Shown piece after piece: positions 1-11,419 of a DNA stretch of 64,000 nucleotides. Position 1 is the first letter of the stretch, and each line of letters starts with the position of its first letter. This stretch comes from Branchiostoma floridae (taxonomy: Eukaryota; Chordata; Leptocardii; Amphioxiformes; Branchiostomatidae). The notes below the pieces were generated by a model. It did no database searches and was not told the origin of the DNA. It saw nothing but the letters and a program-made list of their open reading frames with translations. The stretch covers positions 15,117,514 through 15,181,513 of the forward strand of contig NC_049981.1 of the NCBI RefSeq assembly GCF_000003815.2. The letters are read 5' to 3'. The position numbers and the translations under genes were made by a program.

Positions 1-3000
1 ATATCCTCCTTTCCACTCCTATCACATAAGCAAATCCTTATGAAAGTAAAGGTATTCAAGGGAGTCCAATAGTCACGGATCACAAATACAAATGCCCTTT
101 CTTCTCAACTCTGCAAATACATTAACATTTTATTGCAACCTATCAAGGTAAAAATGCTACAGGGGCTTAAGTTACAATCACCTCTTAAATGACTTTGTAT
201 TGAACTTGAATTACAATGTAGTTGCCCCTTTCCACCCTACATAAATCAGTCTGAAAACAAATGACAAACAGTAGTACAGTACCCTTACTGTGGCTTACCC
301 TGCAGGCTTGTCTGGACCTAATCTCCAAGCAGATGTTAGAGGGGGCTATGCCATGTTTTCCTGCCTCATTATAGTAGCTTGATACAGAAAGGAGCAGCTA
401 GGAAATCATAACAACTTAGCTTTCCCTAACATCTGCTTGGAGATCAGTCTGGACCTAATTATAGTTTAATATGACCCTAGATGTAGTCTGCCTCCCTTTG
501 GGTCTCTACCACATTGTATTTATTCCCAACTGAGGAAAGGTAAAACTAAAAGTAACACCTTCAATTTCACAGTCTGACATTAAATATCTTAGGAGGGGGC
601 AACTGTTTCCTTTCAAATCAAACCTATTTTTCTTGGTACAGTTTGCCTTTTTCTTTTGACTTGATAAGAGTTCACCTTTTTGTCACCTCAGAGCCTTAAG
701 GGGCATTCTTTTGTAAGTAGTCCCCCAGTGCCATGTTTTAAAGTTACAAGTCTTAAAATAAAAACAGGTGCTTTACTTACAGTGCTGTCAGCAATGTTTA
801 ATTTCAACCTCTGGACAGTGTTAACAACACATGTATATTTCTATATATACTTGAATGTACATGTGTCAACACTTATTTACTAACTCTGAATAATTGTAGT
901 TAACTGAAAACGCATACATATTTGTGGAGAATTCATAGGGGAAATAATACCACTATGAACATTTCAAGATTTACAATAAAATTTGTCTGCTGCAGGCAAT
1001 GTTCACACCTAAAGACTAAAACCACCATTTTTGAATCTCCCATTTAGTTCAAAAGTTCAACATAAATAAAACAGCAATGTTTAAACAGACCAGACCTTCC
1101 CTTCCATTTGTCATCATACCTCTACCCTTTCTTCTACAAACAGATGAGGGAATGTTTATTCTGTTTCACCCTTGATACATGTTACATATGGTGCAGACAT
1201 AGCACTTGCCATTTGTGTAATTCCCCACAAATGAGTTTCAATGTGCATCATGTAAAATCTTATTGACAGAACTGAGAATACAGTCAAAACTGTACAAATC
1301 ATGACCTAGTAGGCATTATGAACCATCTGGCCAATGTGACCAGTTTTGGTGGTTTCAGTCTTAGATTGGCATTTATATTATAAGCTTAAATCCTGTCTAT
1401 AGTCTTTCAGCAGCCAAAGTGGTCTTCTTGGTCAATTTTGACTGGATAGAAAAATCTTGTTTGCTCTTGAACCTCCTATAAGCACTCACCTTTTAACATA
1501 TTTGCATCAATATTATATCTGGCACATGTCAATAGTGCATAAACAAGCTGCACAAGGTTTTACTTTTCGTTAAAGGCTTTACTTTAAGTTAGGTACCACC
1601 ACAAAATCCAACACATACTCATTGGTTTTAATAACTTACAATGATATGGGTGTACTCTGGTGCCCTAATGTGTAACATAAGATTAAGAACGATAACAAAC
1701 AATTTTCACTGTAACACTTTTTTAAACACTAGTCTAGATAAAATAGATACCGACGGATAATAACTGACTTCTGTTTCTAAAGTATAGAAACACATCACTT
1801 CGTACACGTGAAAAAGCTGAGGACAGCAAATATTCTACAATAACAATACAGTGTTTCATGCTTTTGTTCTCGTGTTCCTATAAGGTCTATGCATGTAGTG
1901 TGGGTGGAGCCATGTTTGATTTGTAAACAAACTCCATTAAGATCTTAAGTGATTAGGTCTAAACGAATTTAGTTTGACTTTACACACTGCTGTGAAGGGC
2001 ACTTGCAAATTGTGTACATTCTCAATCTTATGTTTGCATTCAACATTTATGTCTAGACACATATAAGTTATGCATGTATGTAATTATTGTTACCACAGTC
2101 ACACAATAACGGCATATAATATTAATAAGATTGCCAACATACCGCAGTCCAGTGAGATACCACCTTAAGATGTACCAGTGCCTCTGTTGCCAATAATAAA
2201 TTTCAAGCCCTGCCTATTACTTACTAGTAATAAAAGGCCACACTAGTAAAACCAAATGGCTACTAGTACTATGTACCAATTTGCTTCCTTCTTGAATGAC
2301 TGTGACATAAAAGCTGGTGAGACATATTATGTTCATGTGTTCTATTGGGTTTACTTCAGAGGATTCAATTTCCAGAATATTACAAGATAAGGATCATAAA
2401 GTGTAGGTTGAAATGTAAAATTGCACAACAAATAAAACCAGGATGTAACCAGGATATCTGCTATTTTCAATGGGCAAATTTGAGGGACAGGTGTCAATGG
2501 CAACCTGGTGACACCTGCAGTTTTTTGTACAATAATGGTCTGTAGACAGTGTGTATTATTCGTTTTCATTTCACATCTATTCATATTAGATAAAGTATCT
2601 CTGGTACAAATTTGATGTGTTGAAGTATTGTGACTGTAAACCTTAAATTGACAACGTTGATTGACAGCTGTCAATGACACGATGCCACCTGTGGATTCTA
2701 TAGACAACTACTACATTATTCATCTGGTATTTGTTTATCAAAAGCAATGTTTGCGACACAGGGTCCAAGCTGTTGACGTGTCAAAGTATTATCTAGATAA
2801 ACAAGAGGCTGTGCACAGTTACTGTAAATCCACCTGGTTATTTTCATGGAGAAAAAACAGGATTTTGCAATATTTCAAAAATTTATGGTTGTGAAACAAT
2901 CCTGCTGTACAATAGTCTATTTAATGCGTCATATTCATAGAGGTATATAAATCCAAAGTTAGAAGATTTACAGTAAGTTTGATGGACAGGTGTTTGTGGT

Positions 3001-3011
3001 GTAGAACTCAC
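1..3011 (-). other. Intron 1 of the alpha-mannosidase II gene (non-coding)
   Basis: From the donor site at 3011 down to the window edge I see no exon. The sequence is AT-rich with scattered short open frames lacking family similarity. It holds the small MITE at 321-444 and otherwise nothing I can name. The remaining mannosidase exons must lie to the left of the window. Confidence 0.6.
321..444. mobile_element. Short MITE-like element with inverted ends (copy 1)
   Basis: The ends are inverted repeats: ATCTCCAAGCAGATGTTAG at the left (321-339) pairs with CTAACATCTGCTTGGAGAT at the right (426-444). The whole element is about 124 bp with no coding capacity. The word TCTGGACCTAAT occurs at its left border (311-322) and again just past the right border (448-459), as a target duplication or a captured flank might. 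A related copy with the same terminal word lies at 62639-62772. It sits in intron 1 of the mannosidase gene. Confidence 0.6.
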
Positions 3012-3140
3012 CTGTCCCATCTCCATAGACACGCGGCTCCGCAGACTCCCGTGCAGGTTGAGCTGGTCCAGCATGAGATACATGGAGAAAAACGCCACGA
3101 GGAACATGCAGGACCCGAACAACGCCACGTACTTCTTCAT
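3012..3140 (-). CDS. MAN2A: Alpha-mannosidase II, first coding exon (partial)
   Basis: This exon encodes 43 residues, starting MKKYVALFGSCMFLVAFF and continuing through SMYLMLDQLNLHG. It is a short cytoplasmic tail followed by a signal anchor at about residues 5-25, as in a type II Golgi membrane protein. The pattern FGS..F...FS.YLMLD matches the start of Golgi alpha-mannosidase II (MAN2A1/MAN2A2), which trims mannose from GlcNAcMan5GlcNAc2 during complex N-glycan maturation in the medial Golgi. The exon ends in CAG followed by a GTGAGT donor. An in-frame TAA lies 12 bases upstream of the ATG, so this is the first usable start. The catalytic GH38 domain is outside the window. I cannot tell MAN2A1 from MAN2A2, because a single ancestral gene is likely here. 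Confidence 0.75.
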
Positions 3141-4543
3141 TCTGGCTTCTTACGGCGTCTCCCAAGAAAGAAGCGAGCGGGGGGTTGGGGAGGTGTTAGC
3201 TGGGCATGTTCGGTTCGGATTCCGCAGGCAGCACCGTCTGGAAGAACCTAACTAACCCCGGGCCGGCTTCACAGGTAGTGCGGCAGAATTAGCCACCGCA
3301 GCCGCTTCACACGGGGGTTCGCTACGATAGAAAGACTGATGAACGCACAGGAGGGGGCACACAGGCGATGACAATGGTACAAGAGCGAAAAATTAACGGC
3401 AAATTTCTTCTGTCCCCTCTTCTGCGAACCGAACACTGTATTTCCGGATCCCGTGGAAGGAGCACGATTAATGGTGACGTCGAGATTAGTGCGCACTTTT
3501 GCTGAAAACGTCATGTCCGGGTGGAGCGTACTTATAGCGCTACTCCAGTAATCCGCTAGTCAGCGCTGTTGCACAAGCAAAACTTTCTATCAGGTGATCA
3601 GTAGGTGACTGGTTCATGTGGAAGAATGAGTTACAGGTTTGACGAATCTCTCTGTCTTTCTGTGTGTCAACAAGATAACTCAAGAACGGCTGGATACTGC
3701 TTTGATTTGATTATATGGATGACATCCTCTGGGAACTCCAAAACGGATGCCAGCGTATGAATCTAAAAAGTGCCCCCCCCCCACAAAAAAAAGTTGCCTT
3801 CATCAGCTGAAATCTCAGTGGTCACTAAGAAGCTTAAGGTTGAACAAAGACCAAACATACACGTGTACTACAAGATATGACATTGAACCCTGCATGGTAG
3901 CTATTGCAGGTATTTTGGGCGAATACGGGCGGATCCGACACGGAATTCGTGACAAATCCGAACATCTGATACCGTTATTGGGAACTCAGTTCTCGGATAC
4001 GGAACCGTGGTCTGTTTCAAGTGTTTTTGTAGATCCGACGAGAAATTCAACATATCAGAAGATCAGACACTGATATCCGGAGAATCCGAATTCGAAAAAC
4101 AAGGATTTTGGACAGATACGGAGCCGTATCAACGTTCGCCGTGATTTGCCACGGACGTTCACATATACGGACTTTGACATATTCCGACCCAAAATGTGTT
4201 TCAAAATGTGTGAACTTTAATAGGTTTATTATTCATAAATAACCTTGTATACTATTTAACGATACCCATACATCATTATTCAATAAAGGGCTATAGAGAG
4301 ATTCTTTCCAGCATATCTGTAACGCGGGCATACTTCATTACACCCTTTTTCGCGTGCTCAAACTCAACACGCTCCTTCACTAGTCAAGAGAGTGGTGAAG
4401 TTTTGATGACCGAATTTTTAACACATTTATCTTAACAACGTAATTGGCTAGGAATGCATCCATGTTGTACATGATCTCCGTCATGATCAATCTCCGCGTG
4501 CAACGTCAACGGCAAACGCTAATCATTTCCGAGAATGCAGTTA
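3141..4543. other. MAN2A upstream region and intergenic DNA
   Basis: The first 400 bases upstream of the mannosidase start are relatively GC- and CpG-rich and are probably promoter and 5' leader. A C-tract followed by an A-tract lies near 3772-3790. From about 3905 to 4190 words such as ATCCGA, GATACGG and CCGTAT recur without an exact period. An open frame at 3747-4073 covers part of this but has no recognisable protein features. I see no gene here. Confidence 0.4.
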
Positions 4544-5121
4544 CGAGGGGCGTGCAATAAGTAATGGCCCTGACCCACTTTCATTTGTCTGATCTAAATG
4601 AAATTTTGTATGTGTAATGATTCATATCTCTATGGGTTATGTTGCAAAAGACAGCTCTGAACTAATTGTGGTTTCTGATTTACTGGTGTTTGAACTTAGT
4701 CAGGTGCGAAATGGACCAGGTGTGAAATGGAACCAGTTGAGTGTCGCGCAGTGATCCGGTTTTTGTATTTGAAAGGACGCACACCAAAGAAGACTTTTGA
4801 TGAAATAAATGAAACTTATGGTGATGATGCCCCATCATATGACCTTGTAAAACGCTGGCATCCTGAATTCAAACATGGCCGGAAGTCTGTGGAAACAGCT
4901 CCCAGACCTGGTCGTCCCTCTTCTGCCATTGATGAGGCATCTGTTGGAGGACCAACCTGGGGTGTCCTACAAAAACGGTTTCCAGAGCTGCATCAAACGA
5001 TGGGAGAAATGCATAACTCTGGGTGATTCCTATGAAGAGAATGACTAATATCTGTGCCAAGTTTTATTAATCTCCTGCTATGGGAAATGGGTCAGGGCCA
5101 TTACTAATTGCACGCCCCTCG
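4544..5121 (+). mobile_element. Non-autonomous mariner (Tc1/mariner) with internal deletion
   Basis: The element is bounded by TA at 4542-4543 and 5122-5123, as expected for the TA target duplication of the Tc1/mariner superfamily. Its terminal inverted repeats start CGAGGGGCGTGCAAT and match at about 31 of 32 positions, reaching GGCCCTGACCC. The inside encodes the N-terminal helix-turn-helix region of a mariner transposase from 4727 (VIRFLYLKGRTPKK, then the linker motif RPGRPS at about residues 60-65). It then jumps directly to the C-terminal tail in another frame, ending at a TAA near 5046. The DDD catalytic core is missing. At 578 bp, against about 1.3 kb for a full element, it cannot mobilise itself. 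Confidence 0.9.
4727..5048 (+). pseudogene. Mariner transposase remnant (N-terminus joined to C-terminus)
   Basis: The open frame from the ATG at 4727 keeps the first DNA-binding helix-turn-helix of mariner transposases (YLKGRTPKKTFDEI, APSYDLVKRW) and the following RPGRPS hook. After about residue 72 the catalytic domain is absent. A second frame then matches the family's C-terminal tail (FQSCIKRWEKCITLGDSYEE) to a stop at about 5046-5048. The two parts are out of frame, so both a large deletion and a frame change separate them. No functional enzyme can be made. Confidence 0.8.
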
Positions 5122-5123
5122 TA

Positions 5124-6119
5124 CCTTCTGATTTTGTGCTATGCCAGACAGTGTGCCCTAACGTGACAGACTTTTGTAATTTATCTCTCTTCTGGAGTTA
5201 TTGATGAATTTAAGTAAACAGTCTATAAAAATTGAACTTTACATTTATTATATTCTATTATATTCTAGTACAATTGTTGTTGTGTGTACTTCTTGTCTCA
5301 CGCGAGGAGGGCAAATCTCGCCACAATCCAGTGATGTTCTTACAGAAAATAAACTTAATGCACTGAATGCGGCCGGCGACCCGACTAACAAAATCGTTTA
5401 TAATACATATGAGAAACGACGCCGCCAACATCAACAAAACTTTGTCTATTTATTGCGAAACATCTTCGGCATTTCGAAGACTCTCCATAAAGTTTCATTT
5501 TCATCCACGGTACGAATCATATGCTAGAATATAACAAGTCTTTGGAGCGTTCGATCACCTGTCATCTTCACCGGCCACACTCCTGCGGGGGAAAAAAAAA
5601 CAGCAGCTATGGTCGGTTTTCTACTCAACAAACATTAAGGCGCATATTTGTAATGGTTTTCTGAAGCTTTATTTCTATAATGTGTATGACAGTCTTGTGG
5701 TCCCTTGGTGCAGGCCGTATAAGCGGTATCATATAAAGGGCCCCCAATACGCATTGACCGGTGATCGCAGTGGGTTGGCGCTACCAACATTATTTCAAAA
5801 TTCTGTTGTTTTTTTCCAAAACAAGAAATGAATTTGTTTTAGTAAACTTTGAATATAAATGACAGCTGTGTGCGTGGATTTGATTCATTTTGTAATCACT
5901 TTTCCAATCAGCATTGAGCCATTGTCAGTGGTAACAAAAATGGCGTACTGATGTCACGGGGTTATACCTCCCCTTACGGGGTGGCACACCCTTTCTTCTA
6001 GCTGAACTTCAGTACAAGACGGGGATGCGCCAGGTCTCCGGTCCGGGTACCGGTGAATGATGTAAATCACCATGTGGCTGAAACGGTATGAAGGTTCGCC
6101 AGGCCTCCCGTGACCGGGT
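5124..6119. other. Intergenic DNA, no gene seen
   Basis: AT-rich sequence with a few open frames (for example 5201-5527) that lack domains, splice context or family similarity. Two imperfect direct copies of a CGCCAGGTCTCC...AATCACCA segment lie at about 6028-6074 and 6095-6140, running into the SINE that follows. Confidence 0.35.
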
Positions 6120-6428
6120 GATTTGAAGTGAATCACCAACTCCAGACAGAAGGGTTTGCTCCATCTCACACCGCACCATCGCACGTGTGGGGGTTCTTTA
6201 ACGTGCATAGGGTGTGGCTCTCCCCATACACGGGACCTCCATTTAACGTCCTATCCGAGGGACGGCCCTGGCCAAAGCTAGGTACTCATTTTCACCTGAG
6301 TATAGTGAGGAAAGCCGTGTAAAGTGCCTTTCCCAAGGGCACAAGATCGGTAACACGGCAGCTGGATTCAAACCGCAACCTCTCGGTCACGAGGCGAACA
6401 CAATACCACTGCTGTGCTACGCGGTTCC
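6120..6428 (-). mobile_element. tRNA-derived SINE
   Basis: Read on the minus strand, the element begins with a tRNA-like head. An A box, TAGCACAGCAG, lies at 6409-6419, and a B box, GGTTTGAATCC (one mismatch from GGTTCGAATCC), at 6364-6374. The head is followed by CCCTTGGGAAAGGCACTTTA and then the body CGTTAAATGGAGGTCCCGTG and GCACGTTAAAGAACCC. Spacing and consensus fit an internal RNA polymerase III promoter. I associate the body with SINE superfamilies widespread in marine invertebrates, but that is from memory. Shorter relatives on the CCCTTGGGAAAGGCAC word occur at about 16450-16620, 24690-24800 and 34310-34430. Confidence 0.7.
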
Positions 6429-6852
6429 ACTTCCTATATGTCACATATAATTTCACAATTAAACATTTTCATTTTGCACCTCTGGCATGACACATTTCTA
6501 ACTCCGGTGTTTTGTGCTGCTTGTGTATGATCTTCTCTCCTCATTCTCTGATGCATTACCTCCACGCACCCGTTGATAGAAAGTAATGAATAGTAACAAG
6601 GCAGTTAGGCACAGTTGTCTTACCACTCTTTATCAGAAACATAAGGCACAAATTAACAAATTAGGACAACCATGTCTCACGTTTTCACTCACCGTTATTA
6701 TCATTAAGATTATAAGGAAACTTAGCCCCGTCATCATATGAAATAATGTTAGGTCCGCATCTTATCATATAAATATAGACCCATGTCTTATAATCGTAGT
6801 CGTTATATAGGTCTTAAAATCATCACATCCAAAACGCATTAATTTCTATATG

Positions 6853-6858
6853 TTTATT
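6853..6858 (-). terminator. Probable polyadenylation signal of FAXC
   Basis: An AATAAA hexamer on the minus strand (TTTATT on plus) lies about 140 bases beyond the FAXC stop codon at 6995. Its position suits a short 3' UTR. Not otherwise verified. Confidence 0.4.
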
Positions 6859-6994
6859 TGTCTTCTCCATCGAAACCCATCGACGTGTATATGATCACCC
6901 CGGTGTTAATGTTACGATTCATACAACCCTTTAATCACCAGTTGAAAATCACATGTACTAATATGAAGGAACAGTTTCTATAACAAAGACGACC

Positions 6995-9651
6995 TCATTG
7001 GTCCTTTTTCGTGTTTCCCGTCAGTTGATCCCAGTCTAGCCAATAACGTTCCTTCATACGGATGGTGTAGGCCTGTAGGTTGGGGCAGTCCTCGGTAACA
7101 ATCCTGTACATGTAGGTGCCCGGCATGGTCCACAGGATTTGTGCCAAGAAACCAAAGACGGCGGCGTCGGCTTCGGTTGGTTCGTCTCCCATAAGATACA
7201 GCTTGGAACCTATAGACGATTTGTAGAAAACATAACATTCATATCACTAACATCGTATCAACAAGGTGACCGTTGAAACACATCATTGACGGACCACAAC
7301 TAAACAGGCAATGGCTGCACGCAAAAGTTAGGTGTGATGGGTCGTTCGGTGTAATATAACCAGCTGCTGCCGCGCCGCGCGCCTGTGAAGCTGGTGTGTT
7401 ACGCCGAACGGCGGTTATACCGGCTATACAGATACAGATACATATGCACCTGGGCAACTGGTCACCTGACTGTCCCGAGTTAGCACCAAACGACAGCTGC
7501 TTTAGACCCTTGCAATTTAGCACGACCAAATGATCACTGGGGGACGGTACAACATGGGAAAATAAGTATGTGTCGATGCGAGTATTGAAAGGTCGGGGCT
7601 TACAAACATATTTTTATCGGGAGGCAATGTGATATGTTGATATGAGGGATTAGGATCTTACCCAGGAAGTCTGAGAGAGCTCTGACATCTTTCTCAACAA
7701 TGGCTTCCAGCTCAGCGTCGGAGTGACGACCGATGCCGTGGGCCCACATGTTCTTTTTAATGGTCTTTATTGCAGGCTTCAGGTAGAAGAAAAAGATGAA
7801 CCAGGATACCTCCCACAGCTCCTGTATCTTATCCTGATTATCAATCATCTTACACTTTGCGCCTCCCCTGTATACGAGTAAGAAAAACATGGACAGAAGC
7901 ATCAAACGTTAATAACGTTCTACGCAAAGACTTATGCATTATGCTGCCACCAATCAATATCCATAGACATTGCTTTGGCTTTGCAAACTTGGACATTTTG
8001 AAAACGGTTCGCCAATGAAGTATGGCCTAATATTGTTATGTGAGCAGGAATATACAATCTATCTTACGAGAATGAAGTGGGGTCTATACAAGCGGCATGC
8101 ACATATACAACCAGCATGTACGAATATCGAATAACTATGTCTATCTTTGGACGGTACCGGTGAACGATACCTACTTCTCATTACCTTTGACCCACTTCTG
8201 ACGTCACGTTTCCATAAAGGTCACGTGAGTGAATGTAGTAAGTCAGGTTTCCTAAACAAAACAGACACGTCAGCTCAACTTCGTCAATATATGTCTCCTG
8301 TGCCAAAAAGAAAGTTTTAATATACCCTTTTGAATAAACAAACAAAACAGACACGCGGACAAACCAATATGTGTTCTCCTCCAGCATCTTAACAAAGGCC
8401 CGGCTGACGGCCCGGTCAGCATCATGAAGTGACCGGTTGAGATCCACTCCCTTCTCCTTGTTCAGGAACTCAATGATAAGGTTGGAGTCGCCCATGGCTT
8501 GTCCATTGTACTCGATCCAAGGGAGTTTCCCCTGTTTTGTGAAGTGCAAGCAAAGAAATTAAGACGTTTTGATAAAGATTTCAACAAGATCAAGTCAGTA
8601 TCAAAACATGTAACACAACTGTAAATCAAAGGTTATGTATACTAGCATGCACCTTTGGTCCCATGGCCATCTCTGTAGAGGGCTCGTATGGAATATCAGC
8701 CATCCGCAGGTAGGTCTCAAGCTTCAGTCCAAACGGAGACAAACATGGAATCGCCCTGACTGGTGGTATCCCGTGGTAGTGCACTTTTCCTGGATAAGAT
8801 ACAAATACATATAGATAACGTTATATACATGCATATGATTTTAGATGAGTGGATTTCAAAAAAATAGTTTTGCATTTGCAAACTAGATTTCTTTAATCAG
8901 TGTCTCTGTTTGTACATGTATGTATGTCACAGAACATTTCCGAATAGTACAATGAGGAATTGATAGAACTTTCTTCCGTTAATCGTAGTATAACTTGTTC
9001 AGTTTCGCCCTTGAGGCGTTGCGAAAAGTAAACTCCTCGTGTCCCACATTGTAGGTAAGCTGCGCATGCTGTATGCAATGTGCATATGTTCGCGGCGTGA
9101 GAGGCTACCCCCCTTCTACAATGAAATTAAGGTTCCGTGACTTAATCAAGTTTCAGATAGTATGAATCATACCTTAACAAAATTATATAGACGTGACGCC
9201 ATTCGTGTATGTGACAAGGCGGTTCCAGTAATTACAAAGATATTTCATGTCCTGGATTTCATGTTGTTTTCCAGAACAGCACGTATCTTCCTGCCTTCAA
9301 GTTTACTCGAGGGCATTGACATTAGCCAGCTGCTTTTAACATAAGGTCATGGCTACATACGCAGTACACATGTACAATTAAATGGTTCACGTTCTATAAG
9401 CGTATAAAAAATAACACTGGTCGGTTTTGAATTACCTTACCTGGCGTGAAGTCTGCCCTAACCTTGACTTTCTGGGTCCTTAATTCTTCACCAGAACATG
9501 CCCACAGTACCGCCACTGTAACGCAGACGGAGCAAGCACCGAGGACAACAAGGTCATCACAGGAAAGCTGGGCGGGGTCCGTCAACAACTGCTCAAATGT
9601 CTGAAACAAGGTTCCAACTGCTTCCCAGAGACTTTGAACAAATCCGGACAT
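6995..9651 (-). CDS. FAXC: Failed axon connections homolog (FAXC), metaxin/GST-like protein
   Basis: Five coding exons at 9441-9651, 8653-8789, 8365-8531, 7662-7867 and 6995-7209 join with matching phases into a 311-residue protein. All junctions are GT-AG. Residues about 34-53 form a hydrophobic anchor. Next comes the N-terminal thioredoxin/GST-like half (PCLSPFGLKLETYLRMADIPY, KLPWIEYNGQAMGDSNLIIEFL), then the GST C-terminal half (HGIGRHSDAELEAIVEKDVRAL, LYLMGDEPTEADAAVFGFLAQI). Vertebrate FAXC and Drosophila failed axon connections share these motifs; the fly gene acts in axonal development with Abl. No GST activity is implied. The protein ends in KKDQ, without the longer acidic tail I recall for human FAXC. 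Intron 4 (7210-7661) carries a small GC-rich repeat with inverted GTAATATAACCAGC/GCTGGTGTGTTAC ends. Confidence 0.88.
7339..7421. repeat. Small GC-rich inverted-repeat element in FAXC intron 4
   Basis: Flanking words CGTTCGGTGTAATATAACCAGC and GCTGGTGTGTTACGCCGAACG are inverted repeats with minor mismatches around a GCCGCGCCGCGC centre, about 83 bp in all. The related phrase GCGCCTGCAATGCTGGTGTGTTACAC occurs at about 9755-9780, just upstream of FAXC. It looks like a MITE family fragment. Confidence 0.5.
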
Positions 9652-11419
9652 TCTTGCACGTTAAAAAGTCTCTCCCTGATCATGAGGAGGGACTAGGAAT
9701 TACTTAAGAACGGATTTTTTATGCATGGCAAGTCGTCTAGTCAGCGGCCATTACGCGCCTGCAATGCTGGTGTGTTACACCAGAGGACGCAAGGCCGGGG
9801 TGGCCGCAGGAAGGCCCGATCCTGTCTCAGGACGCATGTGTTCCATTTCCAAGTGCTTATAGTTGACGCACATGTGACCAATGACCTACATATGCCATGC
9901 AGATGAAAACCTAATTGGGTGAAGATGCAATCATTCCATTGTAGTAAATAAGTGGGGTTTCATGCAGCATTTGAACATTGAGTGAATGTGAATAATATTT
10001 GACATAAATCATGCAAATTGGGGTCTCATTTACATAATTGCGAGGAAATGTAAAACAACCTTAGATAAGACTTTTTATACTCTGAAAATTGTGTTCTGAG
10101 TGGCAAATTGACTTATTTGCATAAACCATGAGAAGCAATACTGAAACAGGACAAAATTCACTGTGAATGCTTACCTCAAAAGTTTGTTTATTCAAAATTT
10201 AAAAAGATATATACATAAAATCAACTTTGAAACAGTATGGGTATTTTATCCTTTAACAAAATTGTCAAAGTGTCAAATACTACAGTCCCATCAACTTTTA
10301 TCTTTTGCAACTTTATACACAGATATTGCACCATTTCAACTGCTGTTTCTCCATGTGCAAGAAGAAATGTGCTTCAGGAAACCAGAATTTCATAAAGCTA
10401 GATAAAATGCATCTATTTAACCTACTCCATACTATGCACCAGTTAGGAAATTTGTTCTGTGTAGCAGATACGGGAGATGTCTTCTAGTACTAAAGTGATT
10501 GTTCTATCATGTATATACCAGGGCCCTAGCCTGGCAGTCAGCCCATTCAAACTGTTGCATACTCCTCTGATCACATAGGTCATCTACTGAATAGTCTTAT
10601 TTCTGACAACTAGCATTTCTTGGAAGCAGTGTAAGGAGACACAAACTTTTGAATACTTGTTCCAAACCTGTAACCATGCAGTTACAACTTTTGGGTCAAG
10701 TACATTAATATTGTAACTGTAACTCATTAGACATAAGTCAAGCAAATGAGGGCCTCATTGACAGAATTGCTAAAGAAAGGTTAAAATGTCTTGAGTTACT
10801 AGTACCATTTCATCCAAACTCTGGAAGTGCACCTTTTCTTCCCAACTAAAAACATTCTGAGAATAATGTATAAAAGTCAAAACTGCACTATCTATCTGAT
10901 GAAATGACAGGAGTTCTAGAAATGTTTGCGCCTTTAGAGGTAGTTGATCACTATATACAAATTGTGCCACAACTTGAACTGTACCACTTGCACCATTTAA
11001 CTATAGGTAGAAGGTGGACTAAAACGATGATATGAAACACTGAGGAAAACAGAAAACAAAGAAAGTTAGAGAAAACTGGTTGACTAAGAAATGGATGTGA
11101 GATGAGCAAGCAAATTATACAAAACAGCTACCCAAGTTGGCATAAAGGTGAACTTAGCTAAATGCAAAGAAACAAAGCCTCTACAAAGACATAGATTGCA
11201 AGTTAAAATCTGTTTATGACCGCCTAAAATTCACAAACTAACTGGAACTGATTTGTGCAAACTACGGGTAATGCACAACTAAAAATGACTTCCTGTTAGT
11301 GAACAATCAACAAACTCTTGATCCCTGACATTCTAATATTTACTACACTGCTATGTACATCAGCACAAAAAAGGAGAAAAGTGAACAAGAATTCCTCTTT
11401 CCTCGTCTAAGCACTATTT
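9652..11419. other. FAXC upstream region and ZCCHC8 3' UTR / intergenic DNA
   Basis: No coding exon is visible. The stretch nearest 9651 should include the FAXC leader and promoter. The part nearest 11420 is probably ZCCHC8 3' UTR; a minus-strand AATAAA (TTTATT on plus, 10187-10192) is a candidate end. Two diverged copies of a repeat occur, one around 9990-10060 (GACATAAATCATGCAAATTG, CTCATTTACATAATTGCGAG) and one around 10730-10800 (GACATAAGTCAAGCAAATGA, CTCATTGACAGAATTGC). Confidence 0.4.

Noticed and set aside
3747-4073. 108-codon plus-strand frame
   Set aside because: It begins across a C/A homopolymer and covers a word-rich patch; no domain or splice support.
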